37,856 nt of DNA, taken from NCBI GenBank assembly GCA_903849835.1, contig CAINKA010000167.1:1-37856 (forward strand), read 5' to 3'. A program made the position numbers and the translations under genes. Of the stretch, positions 7,394-16,376 are shown one piece after another (the stretch's first letter is position 1; each line of letters starts with the position of its first letter). The notes beneath the pieces are model-generated. The model searched no databases. It worked only from the letters and a program-made list of their open reading frames with translations, and was not told where the DNA came from. The stretch comes from an uncultured Alphaproteobacteria bacterium. Its GTDB lineage: Bacteria > Pseudomonadota > Alphaproteobacteria > Rickettsiales > UBA1997.

Positions 7394-9231
7394 TGCACAA
7401 AATCAAACCGCGCTTCCTTCGAACGCCCCATTCTCTTGCGGTCATTCGAGTCTAAAAGTTTTTTGCGTAGACGAAGTGATTTTGGCGTGACTTCGACCAG
7501 CTCATCATCGCCGACGTAGGTGATCATGTCTTCAAGCGTTAATTCTCTCGGCGGAATCAAACGAATCGCTTCGTCAGTTCCAGAGGCGCGAACGTTGCTC
7601 AGCTGTTTGCCTTTCAACACATTCACTTCCAAATCGCCTTGCTTGGCATTTTCGCCGATCACCATTCCGGAATAAACTTTTTGCTGCGGTTTGATGAACA
7701 TGACACCGCGTTCTTGTAGGTTCCAAAGCGCGAAGGCTACTGCTTCGCCGGCATCAGTTGCGATCAAGGCGCCGTTTTTCTTGAAACCGATTTCGCCTTT
7801 GTATGGCACGTAAGCGTGGAAAATTCTGTTCAAAACTCCCGAACCTTTTGTCGCAGTTAGGAACTCGCTTTGATAGCCGATGAGGCCGCGTGACGGCACG
7901 TAGAACACCAATCTAGTTTTGCCGCCTGAAGATGGTTTCATCTCAATCATTTCGCCTTTGCGTGAAGAAAGTTTTTCGACGACGACGCCGGAAAAAGCGT
8001 CATCAACGTCAACCACAACTTCTTCGACTGGCTCGAGAATATCGCCATTAACATCTTTTTTGAAAAGCACGCGCGGCCTTGAGACTGAAAGCTCAAAACC
8101 TTCGCGGCGCATATTTTCGATGAGCACGCCCAGTTGTAATTCTCCGCGTCCACCCACTTCGTAAGCATCTTTGGCTTCGGATTCTTTGACTTTGATTGCG
8201 ACGTTAGTTTCGTTTTCAGCGAAGAGACGATCGCGGATCATGCGCGAAGTAACTTTCGTGCCTTCGAGACCAGCAAGAGGTGAGTCATTCACACTGATGG
8301 TGATGGCCATTGTTGGCGGATCGATCGGTGTAGATTTGATCGGCTCAAAAACCGAAATATCGCAAAGCGTGTCGGCAACTGAAGCTTTTTCCAAGCCAGC
8401 GATTGAAACGATGTCACCAGCTTGCGCTTCTTCGACCGGAATTTTTTCGACACCGCGAAACACGTGGAGTTTGGTTAGACGACCTTGTTCAACAACTTCA
8501 CCTTTCAAGTTAATCGCCTTGAAGCTCATTAAATTTTTTGCTTTTCCGGAATAAATTCTGCCAGTCAACATGCGGCCGAAATAAGGGCTGCGATCGAGTA
8601 AAGTCGCGAGCATTTTGAATGGCGCATCGACGTCAAATTTTGGCGGCTGAACATGTTTGAGGATAAGATCGAAAAGCGGAGAAAGATCTTTGCGCTCGTC
8701 TTTTTCCATGTCGGCGACGCACCAACCATCGCGACCCACGGCATAAAGCACGGGAAAATCGAGTTGTTGTTCATTGGCATTTAGCGACACGAAAAGATCA
8801 AAAATTTCGTTTAGAACTTCATCTGGACGAGCATCAGAGCGATCGATTTTATTGATGATGACGATCGGTTTAAGGCCAAGAGCCAAGGCCTTCGAAAGCA
8901 CAAATTTAGTTTGCGGCATCACACCTTCAGCAGAGTCAACGAGAAGCAAAGTGCTGTCAGCCATTGAGAGCACGCGCTCAACTTCGCCACCGAAATCAGC
9001 GTGTCCGGGAGTGTCGATGACGTTGATTTTGTGATCTTGCCAAACGATCGAAGTGCATTTTGCGAGAATCGTAATTCCTCGTTCTTTTTCCAAATCATTG
9101 GAATCCATCACCCGAACCGCGACTTGTTGGTTAGCGCGAAAAGTTCCGCTCTGATGCAACATCGCATCGATCAATGTAGTTTTGCCATGGTCAACGTGAG
9201 CAATAATGGCAACGTTTCTGAAGTCTGTCAT
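7390..9231 (-). CDS. typA: Translational GTPase TypA/BipA
   Basis: TypA is a ribosome-binding GTPase needed under cold and other stress and for large-subunit assembly. The 613-residue product has G1 AHVDHGKTT (11-19), G2 RGITI, G3 DTPGHADFGGEVERV and G4 NKID, then EF-G-like domains and the TypA-specific C-terminal region (PSRGLIGYQSEFLT, GTDEAIRLIPPR). Length is normal for the family. The ATG at 9231 is chosen since MTDFRNVAIIAHVDHG is the standard start; the open frame extends upstream 21 codons without family match. Its promoter at 9275-9308 belongs to the shared class. The stop codon lies in a palindromic repeat. Confidence 0.97.
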   Translation of the reverse strand: MTDFRNVAIIAHVDHGKTTLIDAMLHQSGTFRANQQVAVRVMDSNDLEKERGITILAKCTSIVWQDHKINVIDTPGHADFGGEVERVLSMADSTLLLVDSAEGVMPQTKFVLSKALALGLKPIVIINKIDRSDARPDEVLNEIFDLFVSLNANEQQLDFPVLYAVGRDGWCVADMEKDERKDLSPLFDLILKHVQPPKFDVDAPFKMLATLLDRSPYFGRMLTGRIYSGKAKNLMSFKAINLKGEVVEQGRLTKLHVFRGVEKIPVEEAQAGDIVSIAGLEKASVADTLCDISVFEPIKSTPIDPPTMAITISVNDSPLAGLEGTKVTSRMIRDRLFAENETNVAIKVKESEAKDAYEVGGRGELQLGVLIENMRREGFELSVSRPRVLFKKDVNGDILEPVEEVVVDVDDAFSGVVVEKLSSRKGEMIEMKPSSGGKTRLVFYVPSRGLIGYQSEFLTATKGSGVLNRIFHAYVPYKGEIGFKKNGALIATDAGEAVAFALWNLQERGVMFIKPQQKVYSGMVIGENAKQGDLEVNVLKGKQLSNVRASGTDEAIRLIPPRELTLEDMITYVGDDELVEVTPKSLRLRKKLLDSNDRKRMGRSKEARFDFVQ

Positions 9232-9274
9232 TGTAAATTTTTTGTGAAAATGAAGTGGGGGTGGGGAAAAAAGA

Positions 9275-9308
9275 GGGCGCAAAGTATGAACCAAAAACTA
9301 ACTGTCAA
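9275..9308 (-). promoter_or_regulatory. Promoter of typA (shared GC-start class)
   Basis: On the minus strand TTGACA (9308-9303), a 16-base spacer, TACTTT (9286-9281) and GCGCCC (9280-9275). Transcription would start about 45 bases before the typA ATG. The perfect palindrome CGCGGCGCCGCG (9320-9331) lies just upstream of the -35 and may be a regulator site. Confidence 0.65.
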
Positions 9309-9368
9309 CTTATTGCTGTCGCGGCGCCGCGGTCTAAACCAAATTCTTTTTGAAAATTTTTTTACCGA

Positions 9369-10517
9369 TTATCTCTCCAAAATTTTTAGATAATCTCTAA
9401 AAACAAAAAGCCGGTTACGCTTCTGCCCCGTGGTCTCAGCAAGAATTTTCACTCGAACAAATTCGTTGAACAAATCATGAATCGCTTTGGACGAAAGTTT
9501 TAGGTGTCGTTGCGCTGAAGCGACAGACATGACTGGATGAGAAAACAAAATATCCAAAAATTCTTGCGCCACTTTCGCCCTCCTTCCTAGATTTGGAATT
9601 TTCTTAGCAATGATTTTGTTACGCAGAATTATGACATCTTGCAGTGTTCTGACCGCGCTTTCCGCAGTTTTTTCAAGTGCTTGTAAAAAGAAATTTATCC
9701 ATCCCGAAAGGTCATTTTTTGTACGAGTAGTAGTGAGTTTATCAAAATAAAAATGGCGGTTTTTTTCAAAAAAATCCGAGAGATAAAGCAGCGGTTTTTC
9801 AAGTAACCCAGCCTCGATTAGATAAAGCGTAATCAACATCCTCCCGACTCTCCCATTGCCATCCAAAAAAGGGTGAATGGTTTCGAATTGATAGTGGGCT
9901 ATGGCGATTTTTATCAGATGCGAAGCACAAGTTTTGTCATTATGCAGAAATTTTTCCAAATCTGACATTAGCTCGTCAACATGCTCGTTGCTTGGCGGAA
10001 TGAAGCTGGCATGTTGGATTGTTTTACCTCCGATCCAATTTTGACTGCGCCTGAATTCACCAGGATTTTTGTTTTTGCCACGATTATTCGAGAGTAACCT
10101 TTTGTGAACTTCTTTGATTAAGCGACTGGAAAGCGGTAATTTATTGAGGCGCTTCAAAGCGTAATTCATCGCTTCAACGTAACTATTCACTTCATTCCAA
10201 TCATCACGATGTTCGGGATTCAAATCCAGCTCGTCAGAAAATGCCTCTTGGATGTTGGTTTGCGTGCCTTCGATACGACTTGAGGTCAACGACTCCTTCA
10301 TCACATAGGATTTGATGAAGAGATTTAAATCGGGAATGAAACGGGCAAAAGAATTCAACTCCCCAAGTTTGAATATAACTTTTTCGAGCTTTGATTGCAG
10401 CTTGTCGTCATTGATTACAAAACGCTGGCCGTTGATTTGGTTAGGAAGAAAATAACTGTATTTATAAGCCTTACGAACGCTTCCGGCTTGGAATTGCGTG
10501 ATATTGGTGTTTTGCAT
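9369..10517 (-). CDS. Fic family protein with autoinhibitory motif and C-terminal winged helix
   Basis: Fic enzymes transfer AMP (or other nucleotide parts) to hydroxyl groups of target proteins. The 382-residue product has the complete active-site motif HPFLDGNGRVGR (215-226) with catalytic H215. It also has the inhibitory (S/T)xxxE(G/N) motif as S79 to E83-G84, placing it in the class with the inhibitory helix N-terminal to the Fic domain. The last 80 or so residues look like a winged helix (SVASAQRHLKLSSKAIHDLFNEF), so it may bind DNA. The target is unknown. No partner antitoxin gene is adjacent, consistent with the inhibitor being built in. Two 26-base direct repeats lie in the promoter. 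Such genes are often horizontally acquired. Confidence 0.92.
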   Translation of the reverse strand: MQNTNITQFQAGSVRKAYKYSYFLPNQINGQRFVINDDKLQSKLEKVIFKLGELNSFARFIPDLNLFIKSYVMKESLTSSRIEGTQTNIQEAFSDELDLNPEHRDDWNEVNSYVEAMNYALKRLNKLPLSSRLIKEVHKRLLSNNRGKNKNPGEFRRSQNWIGGKTIQHASFIPPSNEHVDELMSDLEKFLHNDKTCASHLIKIAIAHYQFETIHPFLDGNGRVGRMLITLYLIEAGLLEKPLLYLSDFFEKNRHFYFDKLTTTRTKNDLSGWINFFLQALEKTAESAVRTLQDVIILRNKIIAKKIPNLGRRAKVAQEFLDILFSHPVMSVASAQRHLKLSSKAIHDLFNEFVRVKILAETTGQKRNRLFVFRDYLKILER

Positions 10518-10542
10518 GAAAGTAAAATAAGAAAATTTATAA

Positions 10543-10609
10543 TTTATTTTATGCTAAAAAAGTAAATTAAGATAATCATTAACTTTATTTTTTAGCTCAA
10601 AAGTAAATT
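10543..10609 (-). promoter_or_regulatory. Fic promoter with two direct-repeat candidate operators
   Basis: On the minus strand TTGAGC (10600-10595), 17 bases, then GATTAT (10577-10572) form a plausible promoter. Two 26-base direct repeats, matching at 20 of 26 positions and 41 bases apart, are at 10584-10609 (over the -35) and 10543-10568 (over the likely start). This layout would suit repression by the Fic protein's winged helix. Simple AT-richness could explain part of the match. Confidence 0.45.
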
Positions 10610-10611
10610 TT

Positions 10612-11388
10612 CTAAACTAAATTTTCTTTTGCGGGGAATTTTTTTGACTTCACCTCGGCGGAAAAATTTTTTACCGCTGTGGAAATTTCTCCCGCCAAAT
10701 CAGCGTAATATTTTACGAATCGTGGTTTGAATTCTTGGTTTAATCCCAGCAAATCATCGATTACCAAAACCTGTCCGTCGCACTCCGCAGAAGCTCCGAT
10801 GCCAATTGTTGGGATTGAGATTTCTTGCGTAATTTTTGTCGCAAGCTCTGCCGGAACTGCTTCGATCACCAAAGAAAATGCTCCGGCTTTTTCCACCAAT
10901 TTTGCAGTTTCTAAAATTTCTTTCGCTGATTTTTCATCGCGACCTTGATAGCGATAGCCACCAATTTTTCTGACAGATTGCGGCATCAAACCAACATGCC
11001 CCATCACGTTAATTTTATTTTCGGTTAGAAATTTTACCGTCGGAACTAAATCGCGCGAAGTCTCGATTTTAATGGCGTCACAGCCAGTTTCAAAAATTAC
11101 TTTCTGCGCTGATTCTAAAGCTTGCTCGCAAGATTTTTCGTAAGTTCCAAAAGGCAAATCAACCACGACAAAAGATTTTTTTCTGGCTTTCGTCACAGCT
11201 TTTCCGTGATTAATCATCATTTCCAAAGTTACATCGACAGTGTCGGGCATGCCATAAATCGTCATTCCAAGGGAATCGCCAACCAAAATAATATCGCAAA
11301 ATTCATCCAAAATTTTTGCCATCGGAAAGGTGTAGGCAGTTAGGCAGATAATTTTTTCTTGGGATTTCTTTTGTAAAAATCGTTTCAT
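10612..11388 (-). CDS. panB: 3-methyl-2-oxobutanoate hydroxymethyltransferase (PanB)
   Basis: PanB makes ketopantoate from 2-oxoisovalerate and methylene-tetrahydrofolate, the first committed step to pantothenate and coenzyme A. The 258-residue product shows the family motifs LTAYTFPMAKILDE, DIILVGDSLGM with the metal-binding Asp, VVDLPFGTYE, AIKIE, INVMGHVGLMPQS and IPTIGIGASAECDGQVLV. Length is normal. The start overlaps the stop of the AsmA-family gene by four bases (ATGA), so translation is likely coupled, a surprising link between vitamin synthesis and envelope genes. panC and panD are not in the window. Confidence 0.96.
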   Translation of the reverse strand: MKRFLQKKSQEKIICLTAYTFPMAKILDEFCDIILVGDSLGMTIYGMPDTVDVTLEMMINHGKAVTKARKKSFVVVDLPFGTYEKSCEQALESAQKVIFETGCDAIKIETSRDLVPTVKFLTENKINVMGHVGLMPQSVRKIGGYRYQGRDEKSAKEILETAKLVEKAGAFSLVIEAVPAELATKITQEISIPTIGIGASAECDGQVLVIDDLLGLNQEFKPRFVKYYADLAGEISTAVKNFSAEVKSKKFPAKENLV

Positions 11389-14300
11389 TGAGTTGGTGGT
11401 TGCGCAGTTGGCTGCCCCTGTGGAGCTTGCACTGGCTGAGTTTCTGGAGTTGGATTTTCCACAGTTTTTTCTGGAGGAGTTGTGACGGTTGAAGTCGCGT
11501 CTTCTAGCGTAGTCGTAGGATTCGCATCAATTGGAACACTCATTTCTGCAACTGGTTGAAGCTTCGGCAAACCAAGATATTGCCTCACCTGATCAGAATT
11601 TGTGCTCTGAGAAAGATCGTTTATGGCACCTTTCAGACTAGTCGCGATATTGATCGGCGTTTGTTTCTGACGGCTTCCAGTTAAAAAAATCGCGTTGAAT
11701 AAAACATCGCTCGTGTTGTTTGCGAGATTTATTTTTCCGGATAAAATTCCATTAATCGCTGGCGCTGAAACGTTGATACGCACCCTTCCCTCGCCCTTTC
11801 CATCTCCAATCTGAATCGTGCCACTAGCCTGTTTAAAAATTGTTTGGCTCGCAGAATTAATCAGAATTTTTTCCGGCTCTGCTAGATCGCTGCGATAAGT
11901 TTGCACAGCAAACATTTTTCTTACTAAGTCGCTCAAACCATATCCTGTAACGGTTGGCATGTTGGCGCTAAATTTTATTTCGCTGCTTAAATTTTTTGCA
12001 AAATCTTCTTTGCTATCAGCTGAAGAGGTGACGCTCATCGAGATGTTTGCAATGCCACTAACTTTTTCGATTCCAACCAAATCTGACAATAGCGGCTGCA
12101 GCAAAGCATTGTTGAAAGATAAATTTCCGTTGATGGTTTTGTTATTTTTGATGCCAATCGAACCTTTGTAGGACAAGGCTCCTCCGTATAATTTACATGT
12201 GAGTTCTGAGTTATCGAGACTGCCATCTTTTATTTTTCCAAACATGTTAAAATCTGTGATCGCGACACCGTCAATCATCAAATCATCAAACTTTAAACTG
12301 ACATTTCCGTGAAAATTTTCTAGCGAAGGAAGGGCAAAAAACTGATCGAAAAAATTTCTCTGTTTTGATTTTTCTGCAACCACTTCGACTTTTTCAGAAT
12401 CTGGCTTATCCTCTTGTGGCTGAGCTTTCTGCGCTGCGTTGTAATGCAACTTATTTGCAGAAATTTTCATGTCGAATTTCGGATTTTTATCGCTGATATC
12501 GATCGATAAATTTGCCGAAAGATTGGTTTCATCTGAGTTAAATTTTAGGTCATTAACCTCAAAATAACCCGGTCCGAATTTTAATTTTGCGGATTGATCG
12601 ACGAACTCCTCCTCCTTGTAAATCAGCTTGTCGAAGGTGATTTCCAAATTGTTATTCGAGGAAATATCGTTGAGCCATAAAAGTTTTTTTAGCAGCGATC
12701 CCGGAGAGAGATAGGCGTTTTGCCCCGAGGTTAAAAAATAATCATCAATCTTGAAATTACTGACCTGAAATTTGCTGGTGATGTCCGGAGTTTTGTCGCT
12801 GTTATCGATGTGAATTTCACCAAGAAATTCGCTTTGGTTGTTGTTTAAATTGAGATAAAAACTGTCGAAAATTGTTTTATTTGGTGACAACAAAATGTCG
12901 GAATAAAGCACGTAATCCTTCAAACTATCGAACTTCAAATTTTGCGATTCGATTTTTAACCACTTCAAAACATCCTTCAAACTTTTGCCGCTAGCATCAA
13001 ATTTACCGACAAATTTCGGCTGCTCTGCAGTGTTGTCCAGCACGCCATTAACGCGAAATGCTCCTTCTCCCGGTATTCTAAAAATCATCGGAAAAACTAG
13101 AATCTCGCCCTCTTTTGAGACCGTCAAATAAAGATCGACATCCTTGATTTCACCTTCCAAATATTTCGTATTTTTTATTTTTATTTCTGCGGTGAGATCA
13201 AAATCTTTTATTTTTTGGGTGAAGTTAAAATTGATCGGCTCGATTTTTTTCGACTCTGCTTCGGCTGCTTCTTTTGCCTTTTCTTCTTCGCTTTTTTCTT
13301 GATCACCAGTTGCGATTATTACACTTTTTTCACCATCTTTTTCACCAGCGGGCGCAGCTTCAGTGGGAACGGTTTCGACTAACTCATCAACACAATCAGG
13401 TTCTGAAATTTCACTTTTTTCCGAGATTGGAATTGAAACAGAATCTCCTGACCAAATTCCGTCCAAATCAAGATTTTCTAGGTCAAGATTGATATCGATC
13501 AGAGGAATTTTATTGGCGAAATTTAACTCCACATCGCCTTTGCCACCAATCAAACTGGAATTAATCAAAAGATTTTGCAGCGCAATTTCTTTGGATTGGC
13601 TATCGATGTCAGCGCTGAATTTTATTGGGTCGGTGCTATATTTCAATTTGTTGGAAATGACACTATTTCCACCAATGTAACTTTTATAAAAAGATTTTAA
13701 GTTGAAAATTTCTGCTTCAATTTTTCCTTTAAAATCACTTCCAAAAATTCCGCGATTTTCTCCAGAAAAAATCCCATCTATTCGCAAATTCATCACCGAA
13801 GAATTCATTTCGAATGATGAGTTTGATTGCGATTTTAAATCAGCTGAAAGTTTAAAATTACTGGCAACATCTTCACTGCTAAAACTGCCGATTGAAGAAA
13901 TTTTATCTGCGCTAATTTTTGTTTCAGAATTGATTTCTTTTATTTCTGTTTTGCGCTCCAGATTATCGTAGATTATGGCTTCGCCATTGATGATTGAAAT
14001 GCTGGGAATGTCAGATTCTTCACTGAGATCTGAAACAGAAAATAATTTAGCGCTGATTCCAGAATCCGGTTTTTTATCTTCCGCGGCGGAACTTTTTTTT
14101 GCAAATTCACCCGTGACTTCTGTGAACTTATCTTTGCGATCAACCGCCAATTCGGCACTGTTATATTTTTCCAAAATCGCATCGGTAAAAATTATTTTTC
14201 TGGCAAATTGTGAGTCAGAAAATTTGAACGTAACCAGCTTAATTTCTACTGACTTTGCGTATAAATTATAAACTTCATCAGCTTCATTTTCAGATTTTTT

Positions 14301-14597
14301 AATTCTGTAATTTTGCAACAAAACATCTGTGGCGGTGATTGTAGGAGAAGGAAGAAAGGCAACTTTCAGATTTCCATGAATTGAAACATTCGCTCCGGAA
14401 ATCTGACTAATTTTTTGCTCTAGCTGAAATTTTAAAGCAGTGTTGTTAAGCAAAAATGGCGTACAAAAAAACAGCAAAAAAATTACCGAAAATACCACAA
14501 ACCCAATCCTCGCGCCCTCGGATTTAAGAAGGTACTGATAGAAAGTTTTTGGCTCTTCAGCCTCGTATTCTGTAGCTGCTGTCTTTGTATCTGGCAT
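11385..14597 (-). CDS. AsmA-family inner-membrane-anchored protein
   Basis: AsmA-family proteins (AsmA, TamB, YhdP, YdbH) are long periplasmic proteins anchored in the inner membrane; several are thought to carry phospholipids to the outer membrane. The 1070-residue product has a cytoplasmic N-terminus, one membrane segment (about 31-50), the AsmA N-terminal signature (VSIHGNLKVAFLPSPTITATDV), and a C-terminal AsmA-like domain (SGIANISMSVTSS, and a GYGLSDLVRKMF segment). An acidic low-complexity stretch lies near residues 385-450 and a Pro/Thr-rich tail ends the protein. It abuts the upstream HTH gene with no gap and overlaps panB, so it belongs to the murG operon. Which paralogue it replaces is unclear. 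Confidence 0.85.
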   Translation of the reverse strand: MPDTKTAATEYEAEEPKTFYQYLLKSEGARIGFVVFSVIFLLFFCTPFLLNNTALKFQLEQKISQISGANVSIHGNLKVAFLPSPTITATDVLLQNYRIKKSENEADEVYNLYAKSVEIKLVTFKFSDSQFARKIIFTDAILEKYNSAELAVDRKDKFTEVTGEFAKKSSAAEDKKPDSGISAKLFSVSDLSEESDIPSISIINGEAIIYDNLERKTEIKEINSETKISADKISSIGSFSSEDVASNFKLSADLKSQSNSSFEMNSSVMNLRIDGIFSGENRGIFGSDFKGKIEAEIFNLKSFYKSYIGGNSVISNKLKYSTDPIKFSADIDSQSKEIALQNLLINSSLIGGKGDVELNFANKIPLIDINLDLENLDLDGIWSGDSVSIPISEKSEISEPDCVDELVETVPTEAAPAGEKDGEKSVIIATGDQEKSEEEKAKEAAEAESKKIEPINFNFTQKIKDFDLTAEIKIKNTKYLEGEIKDVDLYLTVSKEGEILVFPMIFRIPGEGAFRVNGVLDNTAEQPKFVGKFDASGKSLKDVLKWLKIESQNLKFDSLKDYVLYSDILLSPNKTIFDSFYLNLNNNQSEFLGEIHIDNSDKTPDITSKFQVSNFKIDDYFLTSGQNAYLSPGSLLKKLLWLNDISSNNNLEITFDKLIYKEEEFVDQSAKLKFGPGYFEVNDLKFNSDETNLSANLSIDISDKNPKFDMKISANKLHYNAAQKAQPQEDKPDSEKVEVVAEKSKQRNFFDQFFALPSLENFHGNVSLKFDDLMIDGVAITDFNMFGKIKDGSLDNSELTCKLYGGALSYKGSIGIKNNKTINGNLSFNNALLQPLLSDLVGIEKVSGIANISMSVTSSADSKEDFAKNLSSEIKFSANMPTVTGYGLSDLVRKMFAVQTYRSDLAEPEKILINSASQTIFKQASGTIQIGDGKGEGRVRINVSAPAINGILSGKINLANNTSDVLFNAIFLTGSRQKQTPINIATSLKGAINDLSQSTNSDQVRQYLGLPKLQPVAEMSVPIDANPTTTLEDATSTVTTPPEKTVENPTPETQPVQAPQGQPTAQPPTQ

Positions 14598-15104
14598 TTA
14601 GGAATTGGTTTTTTCTAACTCTAAAATCAGATTTTGATTGGTTAACAGATCACTTTTATTTTCGAAGGAATTGTAGATGGAAAGGAGCGCCAAAAATAAT
14701 AAAATCGATATCATCAAAACATTGAAACATGCCTCTTTAGATGGTGTCAGATCTGGGTTCTCACCAATATTGAGCAACTGATGTTTTTTATTTTCAACAT
14801 TGGATTTGATCGGCAAAAGTTTAATTTTTTCATCAATAATTTTTTTATCGACTTTCAAAAATCTTGCATAAGCACTGATCAATCCCGGCAGGTATAAATG
14901 CTTGGTAATCATGCTTAGATCACCATTTTCAATTCCCTCAACATCGTGATTTTTTACTTTCAAATAAGTGCTGACAGCGGAAATTTCGATCTTCAATTCA
15001 TATCTTTTTTCACGCAAAATTTGACCAATCATCGCACTTTCTGGCGTGACTGAGCCGGTGACTTTATTAGCTTCAAGCGGTGTGTCGAAAAATGTATCAA
15101 GCAT
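14598..15104 (-). CDS. RodZ-like helix-turn-helix membrane protein
   Basis: The 168-residue product has a Cro/RodZ-type helix-turn-helix domain (about residues 26-90: IGQILREKRYELKIEISAV, then YLPGLISAYARFLKVD) and one membrane segment (about 126-145). Only about 20 residues lie beyond it. RodZ links MreB filaments to the cell-wall elongation machinery through this cytoplasmic domain. The large periplasmic domain of classical RodZ is missing, so it is a short version or a related membrane regulator. It starts 12 bases after murG, which supports a role in wall growth. I am fairly sure of the domain layout, less of the RodZ name. Confidence 0.72.
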   Translation of the reverse strand: MLDTFFDTPLEANKVTGSVTPESAMIGQILREKRYELKIEISAVSTYLKVKNHDVEGIENGDLSMITKHLYLPGLISAYARFLKVDKKIIDEKIKLLPIKSNVENKKHQLLNIGENPDLTPSKEACFNVLMISILLFLALLSIYNSFENKSDLLTNQNLILELEKTNS

Positions 15105-15116
15105 TATTTTATAAAA

Positions 15117-16295
15117 TTATTCCGTGATCAAAAGGGAGAATTTTTTTGTCGCATCAAGCACCGCTAAAGCTCCAGCATTTTCCGACATTTTCTGCAAGAT
15201 CATCTGACTATCAATTAAATTTTTTAGCACTTCGTTAATTCGATTAATCGTAAATTCTTTCTCCGTGATCACGATCGCCGCACCATGCTGCTCAAGGTAT
15301 CGTGCATTTTTTAATTGATGATCATCAGCTGCTTGCGCGAATGGAATTAAAATCATCGGTCTTTTTGCCGCACAGAATTCGAAGATCGAAGATGATCCGG
15401 AACGAGCAATTACAAGGTGCGACTCCCTTATCAGCTCCGGCATATTTTCAAAAAAACTGTCGATTATGATGTTGATGTTGAAAGATTTATATTGCTCGAA
15501 AGTGGCTTGCACCAAGTCTTTACGGCATTGCTGCGTAATGCGAATATGCTCTTTAAAACCATCACTCAAATTAAAAAAAGCTTTCGGTAAAATTTCGCTA
15601 AAAATTTTCGCCCCACCAGATCCACCAATCACCAAAATGTTAAAAAGATTTTGCGTCTCTTCCGTTTTTTGCGCATAAAAATCTGACTTTAAAAGCACAT
15701 CATATCCCATTTTATTATCCGATTTTTCTTCTTTGCTTTCTGGCTTTGAATTCAGATCTGGCAAGGAGTAAGGAAGTTTGTTTAGCTCCAAAATTTCTTC
15801 ACGAACTGGATTGCCGACAAAAATAGTTTTGCTCAAAAATTCTGCAGACATTCCCGATGTTTCTGGAAAAGAAAGCGCAATTTTTTTCGCGTATTTTGCA
15901 AAAATTCTGTTAACTTTTCCTAGGTGAGAATTTTGCTCGTGAAGAATAATTTCTGTTTTTGAGATGACTGCCGCGATTAACAATGGGAAGGTTGCGTAAC
16001 CTCCAAATGCGATCAAATATTTCGGACGAATTGTGAGGAAAAAATACAGTGATTGCAAAATTCCAAAACTAATTTTTATCGCCGCTTTCATCAAAAAAAT
16101 TGGGGATTTTTTAAGCTGCGAAGAGCTGATGATTACAGACCTAAACGCGTCTCCAGCCCCGATGTAGCTAGCAAGCTTGGCATCGCCAAAAAAAATAATT
16201 TCACGATTTTCTTTCGACAGATATTCCGCCAAACAACGCGCTGGAATGATGTGACCGCCAGTTCCACCACTGGTTATAAAAATTTTTTTAGACAT
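15117..16295 (-). CDS. murG: UDP-GlcNAc:lipid I N-acetylglucosaminyltransferase (MurG)
   Basis: MurG converts lipid I to lipid II on the cytoplasmic face of the inner membrane, the last inside step of peptidoglycan synthesis. The 392-residue product has the glycine-rich loop SGGTGGH (9-15), LIAFGGYATFP, LHEQNSHLGKVNR (118-130) and the C-terminal donor-binding region (VIGGSGGAKIF, RSGSSSIFEF). A Lys/Ser/Glu-rich stretch at about 173-216, between the two Rossmann domains, makes it longer than the usual 355-365 residues. It heads a run with the HTH membrane protein, AsmA-family protein and panB instead of the usual ftsW/murC neighbours. Confidence 0.95.
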   Translation of the reverse strand: MSKKIFITSGGTGGHIIPARCLAEYLSKENREIIFFGDAKLASYIGAGDAFRSVIISSSQLKKSPIFLMKAAIKISFGILQSLYFFLTIRPKYLIAFGGYATFPLLIAAVISKTEIILHEQNSHLGKVNRIFAKYAKKIALSFPETSGMSAEFLSKTIFVGNPVREEILELNKLPYSLPDLNSKPESKEEKSDNKMGYDVLLKSDFYAQKTEETQNLFNILVIGGSGGAKIFSEILPKAFFNLSDGFKEHIRITQQCRKDLVQATFEQYKSFNINIIIDSFFENMPELIRESHLVIARSGSSSIFEFCAAKRPMILIPFAQAADDHQLKNARYLEQHGAAIVITEKEFTINRINEVLKNLIDSQMILQKMSENAGALAVLDATKKFSLLITE

Positions 16296-16316
16296 TGAGT
16301 AAGGGGATTTTGAATC

Positions 16317-16351
16317 TTGACAAATGTAACTTCGTTCCTACGTTGGCGCGC
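16317..16351 (+). promoter_or_regulatory. Promoter of argF (shared GC-start class)
   Basis: TTGACA (16317-16322), 16 bases, TACGTT (16339-16344), then GGCGCGC (16345-16351). The start would fall about 25 bases before the argF ATG. An apparent longer open frame that begins at 16317 uses the -35 TTG as a start codon and is not credible. Confidence 0.62.
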
Positions 16352-16376
16352 TTTCCTCAATTTTGCAATTTCAAAA

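Noticed and set aside
13274..13680. Plus-strand open frames opposite the AsmA-family gene
   Set aside because: Long antisense frames arise from the biased, low-complexity coding sequence of the AsmA gene; no family features were seen.
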